Shown piece by piece: positions 45,982-58,672 of a stretch of 64,000 nucleotides of DNA (the first letter of the stretch is position 1; each line of letters begins with the position of its first letter). A program made the position numbers and the translations under genes. The notes beneath the pieces were generated by a model. It worked only from the letters and a program-made list of their open reading frames with translations, had not been told where the DNA came from and searched no databases. The stretch comes from Isoetes taiwanensis (Eukaryota; Streptophyta; Lycopodiopsida; Isoetales; Isoetaceae). The DNA lies in the NCBI GenBank assembly GCA_021234155.1, contig JAJEKV010000001.1, forward strand, positions 28,723,768 to 28,787,767, written 5' to 3'.

Positions 45982-45986
45982 CACAT

Positions 45987-47110
45987 CACACTTTTTCTGC
46001 TCTCGAATCTATAACAACAAATTGGTTATTGCTTTTCCTTTGGAAACTCTGAAACATTACAAGCTAAATTCTTCCTTACCTCCAAAGGTATCATTCTCAA
46101 GTTCACCTTCACTACTATCTTGCTTTTTCTACCACATTAATACTTGAGCCTCTTTGAATTTTCCCCACACTTCTGCCACCTCATAAGTTTTCCTCTGCAG
46201 AATCCCCCCGACCTCTTTTAGAACTTGGGCAATCAAAACAAAATGCCCTTTGCCTTCTGGTTGAAACATCTAAATTCCTTCCTACTATTGTCACACATTC
46301 ACTCTTTGGTGACCAAATTGATTGCATGCATAACAAGGTCCTACTTTCCCTTTTACAAAACCACCTCTTTTTAGTCTTCCCGTATACAAGACCTCCGAGG
46401 ATTGATCAACTTCCTCCCTCGCGGTAATAGCAGACCTGCTCAAACTTTGTGTATCATTCCTCGATAGCATGCTCCTTGGAAGTGGCTATACTTCCGAAAG
46501 TAAGGCTGCTGGCACTATTATGAGATAATCGCCTTGCTAAAGCAAGTATTTGATACCGTTTCCATTCAAGATATTTCCAGCCCCCCGAGATCCGCACAAT
46601 GGAATCAAATCTCCAAAAGTCAACACAAGTTATCCTTCTTAAACAATTTCATCTTCCTTAACTATTTTTCTAGCACATCTATTTGTGAAGAACTTTTGTT
46701 CATAGTGCTTTATCAAATAATCCTACACATTTCCCTTAGGCTTCATGCTCAAGCTTCAGCTTTTAAAGCAAGGTTTACCTTACACATGATTATGGCCTGG
46801 GCTCTCATAATCTTAGCTTCATCTTCTCGGCCTGCAATCCCGTGAGAGAAGTTGCCCTTGCAGAGACAATAATACACCTTCACCAAGTCTCCACTGTGAT
46901 TGAGTGATTACCACTACTAGCAAAGTAGCTGAATTCATCTGAGTTAGTTGTACCCTTTTAATCGGACTATCATCAAACAAATACCACAACTTTCTCAAAC
47001 TCCAGCACACCTCTAATACCCAATCTGGGATTTGAAATCCTCCCATCTCCTTTAAAGACTTCAATAGAGTTCAATAGATTTGCCCCTAACTGGGTTAAGT
47101 CATTATCACT
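45987..47110 (-). pseudogene. Copia D gag and start of protease region
   Basis: Minus strand, starting just after the primer site. The early helical part includes WVLEVCWSLRKLWYLFDDSP and LTQMNSATLLVVVI (46819-47064). A Cys/His knuckle CYACNQFGHQ lies near 46315-46345, with the last Cys one frame away. The left edge is cut by element C; the protein resumes at 32927. Confidence 0.75.
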
Positions 47111-47129
47111 TGGCAAAGAAATCCAGTTA

Positions 47130-47142
47130 GCTCTCGATACCA
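47130..47142 (-). other. Primer-binding site of copia D (tRNA-iMet type)
   Basis: The coding strand reads tggtatcgagagctaac, one base from the 5' LTR. This is the standard copia primer site with a small change. Confidence 0.8.
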
Positions 47143-47143
47143 A

Positions 47144-47673
47144 TGTTAGAATCGAGCTTGGGTTTGGAACCTAAGTATGCCAAGTCTCTCAGTTTCCCCT
47201 TCCAAAACCCACCCGCCCCTAAACCGCATACACACACACCCTCGTATTTTACACTACCTCTTATTTTCTATCACCATCATTCATCTATATATTTTCTTAT
47301 CAACCTCGATATATATCCACATGTCAAATCGCAGCATGCCCTCCCTATAGAAAGTTTTCCAACTTACCTAAATAATAGGGATGCCCTCACCGCCCTTAAG
47401 TTCCAAACACAAAGTCGCTGACTTTGACCCATTTCCGCACGGGCCAAAACCCTAAGTGGCTATGTGGTATCACGTGATTTTCCTAAGTACCGTAGGCAAC
47501 GTTCTGGGTAGTACCTCGGCCACCACTTTCAACTTCTATGTTTTTTTCTTGCATTCATCGCCATCAGCTTCTCATGAATGCTTGTATGAATCCTCATTAA
47601 TTAGGGAGCCAAGATGTGGTCACTAATCCCCCTTATATGCTCTCAATATCACATGAGACACATAATTTTAACA
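47144..47673 (-). repeat. Copia D right LTR (5' LTR in element sense)
   Basis: 530 bp, starts tgttagaat and ends ttttaaca. Matches the left LTR at 29240-29744. Confidence 0.92.
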
Positions 47674-48022
47674 TAAATAAAGTACCTCATGTGAGTTTTG
47701 AACCTTTGAGCACTTGTTGACTTGAAGAATGAACACCTCTTTGACTTCATACCAATGTGTTGACTACCAAGTCTTCCTTTTGACTTTAAATTCTTCCTAA
47801 CTTTAACAAATAATCAATTAGTATGTTTCCCTTTGGGGCACAAGGACTTAAAGGTTCACTATGTTCCCCCAAAGAAAACAAAAGTACCTCTTTAAAGCAA
47901 GACTTGATATAATTTATAAGTATAAACTTATCGGTATTGAACAAAGATATCTTCTAAACTTACATTCAAACAATGCGTATACAAATATCATATAGAATTC
48001 AACATCATATGTAATAGCAATA
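47674..48022. other. Unassigned AT-rich gap between copia D and B2
   Basis: About 350 bp with 'ttgactt' words; no gene or known element. It matches neither the left flank of D nor the flank of B1. Confidence 0.5.
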
Positions 48023-48565
48023 AGTTTGGGGTCCCACCTGGACCTCGAGACAGATCTCCTGAGGTCCCGAAGTCCGTGGCAAACTCGAGATACCTTTGTC
48101 ACGCTGGATTTTAAGCAATCTATAAGAACAAGAAAAAATCTCCGATAAAACAAAGTTGAATTGTAATAGCGCCACGAAATGTATAAGACACTTGTGGAGA
48201 ACACAATCCATTGATCAAAAACATGTACAATGAGCTCAAAGAGCGTGACACAAAGGCACCAGTGTGTCCGGCCTCAGAGGTGGACACAAAGAATACCTAA
48301 CCTTTTGAAGGATAAAAATGCTGCCAGCCATGGGAATACCAGGTCACGGCTCAATCATCCCCATCATGATAACGCGTGGCTCACTACTTGGGCACCCAAC
48401 AGAACTGGCCGGCCCGCGCCTGGCACAGACAAGTAGGTGGCCCGCCAGGGGTCCCACCTGGGGTCTTCCGCTCTGAGAGCTGACTCACGCGGCCTTGTGG
48501 ACCCTCGGACACTGTAGCCCAGCGGGGCCCCGCCCTCATGCAAAGCAGCAGACCTGTGTGTCCAG
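48023..48565 (-). repeat. B2 left LTR, diverged and truncated
   Basis: Starts gtttggggtccc. It shares agacacttgtggagaacac and the ccattgatcaaaa block with the other B LTRs, but has many substitutions and lacks the terminal ggggctaaca, ending near gtgtgtccag. Confidence 0.8.
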
Positions 48566-48599
48566 TAATAAAGGAACACCTTAATTAAAACTTATTATT

Positions 48600-51460
48600 A
48601 GAAAGCAGCGCTTAAATTGGGTGGAACCGCCCATCTCCGATTCTGAACATAGAGATGAGTGGAGGCCGGCCCACCGTATTCAATCGAAAAGCTGTCTGTC
48701 CTCCAGGATTTGCTTGAGCCCCTGATGATCAGCTGCAAATGATCCGCACTATGCTTCGCAAGACACCGATGGCCGCGAGTACCGACAGACCGCTGGTTTA
48801 AATACAGATGGATCAATCAAGTTTTGGTCCCTGGCAAGGAAGGTTACAAGACCGTAAAACTGCATTCCGGGCGTGTCTTCCACGTAATACCATCGGGCAT
48901 GTATATCCGGGCTGTTGTGTTGTCCAAAGTCTCATCCTCACGCCTATTCAAAGTTCTGCGATGAAGCGTGGTCTCCCAACGCTTTGTCTGCCAAATTTCA
49001 AGCTGTAGAGTCCAATTCCTGTATGTCTTCACTTCTCGTGAGTCCAATTTTGTTCTACGTCGGGAATTGACCTTGACTTAGGTGGGTAACCAAAAGTTTT
49101 GCTAGTGGACTCTGTTGTTTAAACAGCGGCCATCCTCAGAATCAGTTTGAATTCCAATAATATTCCTGTGAAGCCGCTTGGTAATCGCTCTCCCATGACC
49201 GGAATGTACATGTGTCAGTCACGTACAGTGGTCCCACTCCATCAGGAGGACGCTCTGCTTCAGCCTGCAGTGCATCAAGGCAAGGAAGCTATAATGTTGT
49301 AAGAACAAACCGTAAGGTCAAGTTCTTGTTCGAGTTGTATAAGACCAAGAGCCGTACAGTTCAACAAATTTAGCCATAGCTCCACTTCTTTCCTCAGAGA
49401 AGAGGCATGCATTCGAGGTACGCTTTGCGTAAATTTTGTATCTTGGAGGTACTTGCTCTCTTGGTCAAAAAAGAACCTGCCGCTTTGTATCCTCCTTTAA
49501 AGGTCTCAGCGCTATCCGTATGAGCCCCAGTAACACGCCGTAGAAGTCGCATGACATAAGCCGTGGGGCTATGGTTCAGAGAGAAAATGGTCGAGATCCG
49601 TGAACCCGTGATATGAAACAATGAGAGCACAAAGTGTGCCTCTCTGCTCGTGGATGTATCAAGGGCCAATTTCGCTCGAGATCAGCCATACCGGGACTGG
49701 TGGTATCACCCTTTGTTTCTAAAAGAATAAAAGAAAAGTGTTTTTCCTTGCTTGCACATAGTCATGGTAACGCTTGCCGGATAGTCCAGGGAATAAAGCG
49801 TAGTCGGGATAGGTTTGTTCTCGCTTTTCTCTTCCTCGTGATCATCCGGTCATTCCCGCTTCACCATCTGGAAGCCGTGATTGTAATCAGTAATGATATC
49901 TTGTTGCTCTGAGAGACCGGGTCCGCAGTTCCTGACTTCGCGGTGAGGTGTCCGACTTTGCCTGGCGTGCTGGGAATCAGAGGAGCTTGAAGCTCCAGAG
50001 TGGCTTGTGCAAGTCCTGCTTGAGTGCAGCTATTTCAAGAGACCGCGATCGCGTTGCCGCGTGAGCTGGTCTAACTTGGGTTCTGGAGAGATATGTGAGC
50101 ATCCTTATTCCTCGCAAGGTGGTTTCGAAAAGTGGTGAATCGGACTCAAGTATCAAGTTAATGCACGGGGCAGGCCGTTTCGGGCCGAAAGTAGCATTAT
50201 TCGCGACTCCACCAGATTGTTGTAGCGGTCGCAAGATCGGGTAATTATGTCAGTTTATGGAGGGGACTCCTTTGAGTTCCTTGACAATTTGTCGGGATTG
50301 AAGGGTGCTCTTCATGGATCAAGAATTGATTGTGCAAGGCTTCTTCTCCTCGCCTCCTGTACCAGCCACAACCGGCCGCGGTGGTGATTTCGCTTGGAGT
50401 TGGTCCTGTCCACACTGACTCGTGTCGCGGCCCCTCGTACGCTTATGTAGTTCCTGTGGATGCATCACGAGGTCATCAAGGCACTGGCGGTTACTGTTCG
50501 TAGGTATCCACGGCAGAGTGGAGTGGATGGGGATGGCTCTTGGTCTGGCCACCCTGTTTATAGATCCTTGGTCATTGGCCGTGAGTGTCCTCGTGAGTAC
50601 TGTGAGATCAATGGAGTTGAGTTGAAGCCGCTGTTGTTTTTGGTCAAGGCTGCTGAGTAGGAGGTGGAGACGGTGGTTAGAAATATTTTCTCTCGCCCTG
50701 AGTTGGGACACGAATTGATGGGTGCAAAGGAGGAGAGAGTTTGGTTGAAGACCTTTCGTGCCATCAATAAGGTCGGATGTTGGCTTGGTGGAGAAGGGGG
50801 TGGCTGATGGCGCTGGGGTCCGACGGATTAATGAAAGCCCGAAGTGGGCCTCCCATGGGGGCATTCCGAGAAGAGCAGGGATTTTTTCCCGAGTCTATCC
50901 AAGTTCCCGCTGGAAATCTCCACGGTGAGTTGAGTCCAATTGGATTGCCAGCAAGTGTTGGTGAGGATATAGTACAGATGGTAGAAAACATCGCTAATAG
51001 AGGTATTCTTCATGGAGTAACCTAAAATTTCCTCCAAAGAAACTTGGTAAAGGCATCATGTTGCTTTGGAAAGGTGATACAAATTTGGTTTTAAAGATTA
51101 TATGAATAGGAGCGTAATTTGGAAATATCATATTTACCAAATGTCAAGGTAAGACAAGGCATTGGGCGGATTGGGTAGAGAAAAGGCGTAGGCTATGGTT
51201 TGAGGGTTTAGGAGCATAGGGTTTCCATCGACTTGGGAGGCATATCCATCTTTTCCGCTTCACTAAAAGTTAGCCACAAATTGCTTTAATTTGTTCTTGT
51301 TGGGAGCCGGAGTTCCCGCAGAAAATGAAACAATCCTAACTCACCAGAGGTTATAGGTGATGATGTGGGAGCTGGTGCAGATGAAGAAAACGAACTTGAT
51401 ATTTCGAATTGCGCTCGATCCATTGGTGCGCTGAGTGTTGAGTTCTTGGAGGTAGAAGCC
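48600..51460 (-). pseudogene. B2 extra sense ORF (ORF3), unidentified
   Basis: Counterpart of the B1 sense ORF. The start MASTSKNSTL lies near 51460 (in 51286-51480), followed by SPITSGELGLFHFL. The PMGAHFGLSLI-type block (about 50800-50860) and the coiled-coil block (LESDSPLFETTLRGIRMLTY-like, 49977-50234) lie in the same order and spacing. The end near the left LTR is deleted and diverged. Frame breaks mostly differ from those of B1. Function unknown. Confidence 0.55.
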
Positions 51461-52118
51461 ATCTTGAAGGTCGAGGTCACGGAGTACCTAAGCCCAAGGA
51501 CGGAGGGAGTATGAGTGAAAAGTGAGGAGGGAAGTGACGGCTGGAAAGGGTTTTTTGAAGAGTCGGGGAGACACGCAGGTTTAAAGATCGGACGATTGAG
51601 AATCTCAAGAGATGTACCTTCGCACTGATGATGCGGAGAGTTCCCCGGCGGGAGAATAAAAAAATAATGGCGGGGATTTTGTGATAACTGGCCGGGGCCA
51701 TTTTATTAAAAAGGGAGTCGGCAAGTTTATGTACAAAAAAATACTGGGGAATGATTACTAATATCCGTGGAGGTGACCTTCGCGGAACAACCGCAGGGTT
51801 GGTATTCGCCACAAATTGGAAGTTGGGTTCACCGAGAAGAACCAAAATTGAAGATGGAGAACTCGATAACAACCGGGTCCCAAGTGAGCTCCGCGACCGA
51901 TTATATGCAAGATGGACGACGCCGATCCGTGGCGCTCGAGGAATCGCCGGATCCCTATGGATCCTTGGTTGAGGCACCGGCCGCCAACCCGAGATAAACT
52001 CCCGACGCCCGGAGGTGATCGCTCACCGAGTGGTCGCACTGGGGGCTCCTCCGAGTGGAGTGCCCCCAGTAAAGTGCCCCGTAGCAAAGATGATAGGGTT
52101 TTCCCAATTTTGTTTAGT

Positions 52119-53390
52119 TTAGGACTTTTCGTGAAAAATCCCCACAAATAAGTGTAGCTCTTTCGCAATTTTGTACATAATAGAAAAGTGTTTCTCATAA
52201 ATTTGTACAAGTGGTATCTTGTTGTAAATTTTGTTCTTTGAGCTAAGGATGCCGCAGCAGGGTTTGAAATTTCTGAGTCGAAATCCATTGACTAATGTAG
52301 GAAATGGAGTGCCATCCAATTCTTGTAATTGTAAAACTCCGTGGATGTGGTATCTCGGAAATTTTGTATGGTCCCAGCCATCCGAGCTTGAGTTTGCCAG
52401 ATGTTGTTGATATCTCGAGTCGTAAAGAAGAACTAAGTCGCCAATTTGAAAAGTTTTGTTTTTGATGTGTTTGTCATGCCATTGTTTTTGTAGTTGTTTG
52501 CCTTGTTGAAGTCTAAGAAAAGCATCTCTTCAAGTTCATCCAGCTTGTTCCAGTTTGATAAACTCGTTCTGCAAAGCTGCGCTGGATGGATTATGTTCTG
52601 TTGCTAACTGAAATTTGAGTGAGGGTAAATGAACTCAAAAGGTATAAGAGCCTCTTGGCCATACACAAGTCGAAAAGGTGTTTGACCAGTTGCTACTTTG
52701 TATGTTGTATTGTAAGCCCACAAAACCGTAGGTAACTTATCTTGCCAATCTTTCTTGTAGGATCACAAATTTTCTTCAAAATGTGGATAAGCACCTTGTT
52801 TGTGCTTTCACCTTCCATTACCACGGGATAGTAAGGCGGTTTTTCTCATGGGATGAATGTGTAGATAGTTAGTGAGTTCAAAGAATAGTGTGATTGATGA
52901 AATGAACTCCACGATCACTAACTAATTCTAAGGGACATCCAAATCGCGCGGATGATGTTCTTTGTAGAGAACCTTAGCTGCACTAGCAGCCGTGGTTGTC
53001 GTCGTAGAGCAATACGCTTCAGCCCATTTTTGTTGCATAGTCCGTGAAGACTAGAATGTAGCGCAGCCCTAGTGTTGATTGCGGGTCCATGGGGACCAAC
53101 AAAATCCATACCCCATTTGGCAAAGGGGAGAGGCGCATATTGGCGCGAGCGGCAGAGCGTCACGGGTCGCGGGTCTACCAAGCTCGACAAACATCACACG
53201 CAAGGCGTGTATTTGTGAGCATCTTGAAAAGCGTATTTAGAATACCCAAGAAGGAGGAGTTTCCCGTCAGTTGTCTCCGCCGAATGACCAACGCCAAGTC
53301 CTTCGTGGGCTTGTTTGACTAGATTAGGGGACTTCGTGGAGGGAAGAACACATCGCCGAGCACATTGTCTTTGCCACATTTATAGAGATG
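52119..53390 (-). pseudogene. B2 integrase
   Basis: Broken minus-strand frames: LVKQAHEGLGVGHSAETTDG and FQDAHKYTPCV (53194-53379), then PLPFAKWGMDFVGPHGPAIN, where the first catalytic Asp sits (about 53080-53130). The C-terminal DGTPFPTLVNGFRL segment lies near 52260-52320. The WGMDFVGP block is cleaner here than in B1. Confidence 0.8.
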
Positions 53391-54000
53391 GCCAAAGAAC
53401 CATCGTGATAATCTCTTCAGACTGGCGAATTGTTGTTTATGCGTAAGTTGTCTTTCCGAGAGAGCGCGGTCACTTGACGGAGTGCTCGCGAGGAGAAAGC
53501 GCTGATAGTCGGTACCAATGAGGCGGCAAAGACTGTGAACATGGGCTGAGCATCCTGAAGGGCATCGTGAACTCCTTCCTCGAGGGATCATCCGTGGTGT
53601 ATGCGTGAAAGATAGTCTCTGGGACCGTGGTGAGCGCGGTCCCTACCAGAATAATTCAAAAGGGGCAAACTCTTGCAATATCAATATCCATCGAAGCAAT
53701 TCGCCCGTGGGTTTTGGCTTATTGATTAAATATAGAAGAGCTTGATGATCCACATAAAAGCGAATTTGACTACCAAGAAGATAGTGTCGGAAAGCGCTTT
53801 GTACACAAAAGATAAGGCCAAGGGCTTCCTTCCGTGGGTCGAATATTGCGCCAAGCAGGATTGAGTTTTCACGGGCGATCCGATGGGCTTGTCCCGATTT
53901 GGTGCATACTCTTGAGCTAGAACAGTCCAATCGCAAAGCCCTAAACATCAACATGGACATGGAATGGTTTGTCCCATTGAGGTGGTACTAGCACGGGCTT
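53391..54000 (-). pseudogene. B2 RNase H
   Basis: Minus-strand YLLGSQIRFYVDHQALLYLI, then INKPKPTGELLRWILILQEF (53643-53960), with an upstream part RALRLDCSSSRVCTKSGQAH. Same structure as B1. Confidence 0.8.
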
Positions 54001-55126
54001 CGTGGAGCTTGACTTTGAGTTCTTTAAAAGCTTGATTTGCATCGGATGTCCAAGTCCATGTGTATGGATTTCCACCGGTTTGAATTGATCGGGCACGGTA
54101 CAATTCGAATAAAGGTGGCATAGAAGTTGACTTTGCCAAGAAAGGAACGGTGTCCTTGATGTTCGCAGTGGATATGCTCCGATGACACAAACCGATTTTG
54201 GTCGGGTCCGCTGTAATGCCGCGTCGACTCAATGATATGTCCTGTATACACCCGAGGTGACACGTATGCGCACTTTTCCGATTGAGGCTAATTCCGTGAT
54301 TCATCACAGCGTTGAAAACTAGTTCAAGTTTCTACCAAATGGTCCATAACGTGGTGTAAGTGGAGAAGTCATCCCGAAGACTTGCGTAAAGGGATGAACT
54401 TGCATGTACTCTTGAAAAACAAAGAAGCATAATGCGTGAAATGTGGATGGTGAGTTTGACAATCCAAAAGGAAATCCACTTTGTAAGCAAAGGTACCCCA
54501 TGGAGTAGTGAAGGTAGTCTTTAGTTGATCTTCTTCTCGAATGGATATTTGATTATAACCTGAGAAGCCGGCCCATGAAGGAGTACATCTCGTGGCCTCG
54601 CTACATCTTCCAACACTTGATCCGTGAAGGGAGAGGGAAATGATCCCTTTCCGTGGCTTGATTGAGTTTTCTATAATCCACACAAACGCCAATTTTTCCA
54701 TTATGTTTGAGGGCACAATAATAGGACTTTACCCATTCTCAATGTTTGACCTCGCAGATAAGTCCAGCGTCCAAAAGCTTGTCAATTTCGGGCTTTAACC
54801 TTTTCACGGTAGTTTGGGTTAAGCCGCATCACGCTGCTAGATGGGTCTAGCATCCGCTTGGTGGGAATCGAGAGTTGTCCCAATTCTTTCTTGATACCCT
54901 GAGGTCTTTTGTAGCTCCAAGCAAAGATGTGCTTGAAACGCTTGAATAGCGCAAATGGCTTGCTCCCCATGCCGGGCGTGAGGTCGCTGCAAGGCAATCG
55001 GATTGGTTGATTTGTTCCAATATCAATTATGTCTACCGCAGGAGTTTGAATGTGGAATGACTTGATCATCCCTCGGCGCTGGTGGGGCTGGCTCACAGAG
55101 TACGACGTGATGTTCATGTTGACCAA
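54000..55126 (-). pseudogene. B2 reverse transcriptase
   Basis: Lead-in FKRFKHIFAWSYKRPQGIKK (54880-54970). The segment GYNQISIREEDQLKTTFTTP, WGTFAYKV and SNSPSTF follows (54369-54716). Catalytic DD is near 54367-54373, and NHGISLNRKSAHTC lies near 54270. Noise breaks the frames at places different from B1. Confidence 0.85.
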
Positions 55127-55499
55127 TTTTGAAAAAATAGTGGCGTGCTACTAGGAGTTGGTGTGGTGTCTTCTTGAACAGAGGAGGAGCCGGGGTACCG
55201 CTTCCTCATGTGGAACCAATGTGACGCTGTTACAAGGTGTCAAATAGGGGTCAACCAAATAAGGTTATGCCTTTATCAATATCCATGTCTTCCCATGGTT
55301 GATTGTATTCGGTAAGCCGCGAGTGGCAAACCCTTGGCTTGTAACTGGATAGGTGTTGCAAACTTGTTCGTGAGTCACCGCCGATTCAAAGATGGATCTA
55401 CGTAAAATGATCCGCCCGTGGTCGATCCATCGTGGGCGTTGAGCTTGCCATCCGGTGATAACAAGTTGATCCGTGGGCCCAAGAGTGAATGCTTTAGCT

Positions 55500-55810
55500 T
55501 GTCTCAAAAGGGTCGCCCTACTAACATTTCATAATCTCCTGATCTTCCCGCTTCCAAACACCGAATTCCATGGTAAATTGTAGATCTCCAATATTGACCG
55601 GTATTGGTTGTGTAACCTCTGTGGTCGCGTGATATGGCCATTCGCAAGCTTGATGTCATAAGGGGCATGGAGCCCCTTTATGCCCAATTGTCGCCCCGAG
55701 ATTATCCGTAATAAGATTGATCGCTACCGCCACCATCGATCCGAACATGGTGAATAGCTTTGGCCCACGTGGTGCATGCACCGCGGTGTTGATGTGGCGA
55801 ACGACAATGT
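55500..55810 (-). pseudogene. B2 aspartic protease
   Basis: Minus-strand LFTMFGSMVAVAINLITDNL marks the active-site region with the catalytic Asp blurred by a frame change (about 55720-55755). In B1 the same place reads VDGGG. Confidence 0.6.
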
Positions 55811-55889
55811 AATACGTGTTTTGTAAAATGTGCTCGTAGAGGCCGGACATAGTTGTAGGATAGTCGAAGGTCGAGAGGAATTTTGATTT

Positions 55890-58010
55890 TAGCAAGTTCT
55901 TGCTGAAGTTCGTGAGGGATTGCGTGTAGTTGTGGTGGATCCGCGGGGTTGTTGTTGCCTCAGCACAGATGTCGCTACATTGTTGAGGAGGTCGACTTCA
56001 AAGCAGAATGTTGAGTGGTGGTGTTGCGTATGTCGTGGCATTCGTGGTCGGGCTCCCGATCGCGGTGGTAGCATTGACAGACTTGAGTGCCTTACCTTCC
56101 GCATCGCTCGATGAGTTGAAGCGCACTTTTTGGGTTTAGGTTGAACATGAGGAAGTAGTTGATCCGCATTGGGTGCAAAATGAACAGACGGTTGATGGCT
56201 CACCGGTACGTAATCGGCCGCGAAAAACTTGGTGCACGGGTGCTTATGGCGTGGGAATGAGGGAGAACCTCAATCCAGCTTGGAGGATTCAAGGCCGGTG
56301 TTGATTGCATGGTAAATTTCTTCTTGGAGTTGATCATCCAATTGTTTTTGAGTTGTTTGCTGCTGGCGGGTTGTTGTTGTGGTGGCCGTGGTGGCCGCTT
56401 GAGAATCGGGCGGGCCTTGCCTTCCTTGGCTTCCCATACTTGAAAAGGTGTAAGACGACCGTCGCGGGTTTGATTGGTGCCGTGAATTTGTATTTGAACT
56501 TGAGGAAGTTGAGGACAATCGCAGAATCGATGACCCCATTGGTCAAATAGCTTGAAACATTGGGACTTGCTTGGATCAAAAAGTGGAACGAGGAGGTCCA
56601 CGCTGGGTTGCCGCTTGTTGCCGGGTTGTTGTTGTTGTCGCGGGCAGGCCTCGGTTCCGTGGTTGAGTTTGGCGGGGTACCTTCTCGCACTTGGTGAACA
56701 AGACGCTGTCGATACGGATTTGGTCGCGGATTTGTACATTCTTCGCTGGTGTGGTTCTCGCATGTTGCGCCGCTTGCAATGGATCATGCTATCCACAGAG
56801 TTACACCATTCGCCGATGTCCCGAGTAATCGCAAATAGTACACCAAATGTTATTTTGGGGAACCGCCGTGGAGGCAATGAGGTGCGCCGCGGGTGTAGCC
56901 GAAGGAAATGGGAGTATCGTGGCTTGATCACCGCCAAGTGAGGAAACATGAACAGAGTGATTGACTAATTCAATGGCTTCTTGTAATGTCTTGGGGCGCA
57001 AATACTCAGTCATAAATCGATGTGAGAGGGTAAGCCTTGAAGAAACCACACTAGAATTTGGCTTTGGGTTGGAAATTCCTTCAACTTGTTGACTAAGATC
57101 CGCAATGGCCCGTTCAAGAAAGTCTCGGGCAGATTCTCCCGGGTTCTCGCTTTGAGTGTGTTGAGGTCGCTCAGCCAGCTTGTTGATCATCCGCAGCGGG
57201 TGCCGAATGGGAAAGAAAAGAGGTCTTCATGTGTATCCAATCTTGTTTCCAAGGGCTTTTGTTTGCCATCAGCCATTCGTGGGTGCTCCACGCAGGTCGC
57301 CGAAAAGATGTGGAATTTTAGTTTTGGATCTGAGTGACCATTGAGATCCGTAAGTGACTCAAATTCATCCATGTGAGCCCCAGCACTGGGTCTATGTGTT
57401 TACCTTTATCATTTCCAAAGAGTGGATATTGGAGTTTTAAAGCATGTGTAGGAGTCACAAGATGAATGGGTGTTTGCATTTGTGGAAAAGAAAAGACAAA
57501 AGGGTGTTGGTTGTCGACAGGTACCGAAACCGCATAGGTTGTGTGAGATTAGTAAAAAGAGGTAATCGGGCGCTTGTAGTGGGAACAAAGGTTGTGACAG
57601 TATGAACAAATGGTGGGGGGAAATCAAATGGTAGGAACAGACGGTAGGGGAATTGACAAAGGTGGAAGCGGTGGTAATCGGGTTCCTAAAGAAAGATTAC
57701 CAATAGAGAAAACATTTTGCGATGTTCCGCAGAAAATTGCGTGGTTCCGCCGATCTTGAGTTGGGGATTCCGGAGTAAATTCAAAGCACGGCTCGTTGCC
57801 TCCGCATGATGTGGCATAACGTGAACTGAACAATGGCGACCTTCCATGGGAGGCCTACCTCGAAAGTTGTCGCGGGTGTAGGTGGAACGATTGGCGCCTT
57901 CGCATTAACGCGAGAAGAGACAATCGAACCGCCAGAGTATGTGGACATATTCGCTGAGGCCGCCAGCTCATTCATGGCACGGCGCCTTGACTCCATCCGT
58001 GTTGAATATC
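55890..58010 (-). pseudogene. B2 gag
   Basis: The start MESRRRAMNELAASANMSTY near 57990, followed by PIVPPTPATTFEVGLPWKVA (57830-57920), is in frame here and helps define the gag start for the family. Downstream are DEFESLTDLNGHSDPKLKFH (57187-57372), AIADLSQQVEGISNPKPNSS and RFMTEYLRPKTLQEAIELVN (56801-57190). The Cys/His-bearing basic region with KLFDQWGHRFCDCPQLPQ (56200-56949) completes it. A CTICDYSGH motif near 56830 may be a zinc knuckle. Confidence 0.75.
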
Positions 58011-58078
58011 GCCTGAGTAAAGAAGGGATTGAACATGGTATCAATACAAATTCAGAAGTGAGCCCAAGAACCAAGCCA

Positions 58079-58672
58079 AGTTTGGGGTCCGCACGGATCG
58101 CTTCGAGGGACGCATCTCGCGGAGATCCTTGAAGTCCCAAGCAGGGCAAATCTCGGTGACACTTTGTCACGCCGGGATTTTTGCTAACGAGGAAAGAACA
58201 AGAAAAACTCAGATAAAACAAAGAATTGCAATACACAATGAAACACACAAGACACTTGTGGAGAACACCTGCAATCCATTGATCAAAAACAAGTGTACAA
58301 TGAAGGCTCAAAAGAGCTTACAACAAAGCACCAAAGATGTCCGCCTCAGAGGACACAAAAGAACACTCAACCCTTTTTTGAAGGAGCAAAAAATGCTACA
58401 ATATATAGGAACACCTGAGTGGCCTACTGGCCTGAATCTGATCCTCATCATGACAACGCTGTTCCACTACTTGGGCACTCGAACAGAATTGAGCCGCCCG
58501 CCGCCGCTCAGACAAGTAGTGGCCCGGCCAGGTCCTACCCCTTTGGGTCTTCCGCTTTTGAGGAGCTTTGACCCGCCGTGGCGCCAGGATCCCTCTTCTT
58601 GACACTGTACAAGTGGGGGCTCCCCATGCCCAGGCATAGACCCCGCGGTGTCCGCCAGCAATGTGGCTAACA
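58079..58672 (-). repeat. B2 right LTR (5' LTR in element sense)
   Basis: Close match to 16205-16808. Ends atgtggctaaca. The coding strand just inside reads ttggcttggttcttgggctc, which gives no clear tRNA match. Confidence 0.9.

Larger units (their letters stand above)
29240..47673 (-). mobile_element. Ty1/copia LTR retrotransposon 'D', split by element C
   Basis: LTRs at 29240-29744 and 47144-47673, coded on the minus strand. The order is primer site, gag, protease region, [C insertion 32933-45981], integrase, RT, RNase H, polypurine tract. Without C the element is about 5.4 kb, usual for copia. The left LTR seems to lack its first few bases, and the outer flanks share no target duplication. 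Confidence 0.9.
48023..58672 (-). mobile_element. Ty3/gypsy retrotransposon 'B2', second copy of the B family
   Basis: About 10.65 kb, collinear with B1 from LTR to LTR and on the same strand. The right LTR and most internal DNA are very close to B1, apart from noise at CTG/CAG sites. The left LTR and the first ~500 bp inside it are clearly more diverged and carry a deletion. I find no matching target duplication. The first ~40 bp of the right flank (tacaaattaat ... tcaccaaaa) resembles the sequence to the right of B1. Confidence 0.92.

Noticed and set aside
47674-48022. Left flank of B2 as a duplicate of the left flank of B1
   Set aside because: Apart from a short taat word next to the LTR, I see no similarity to the element A sequence left of B1.
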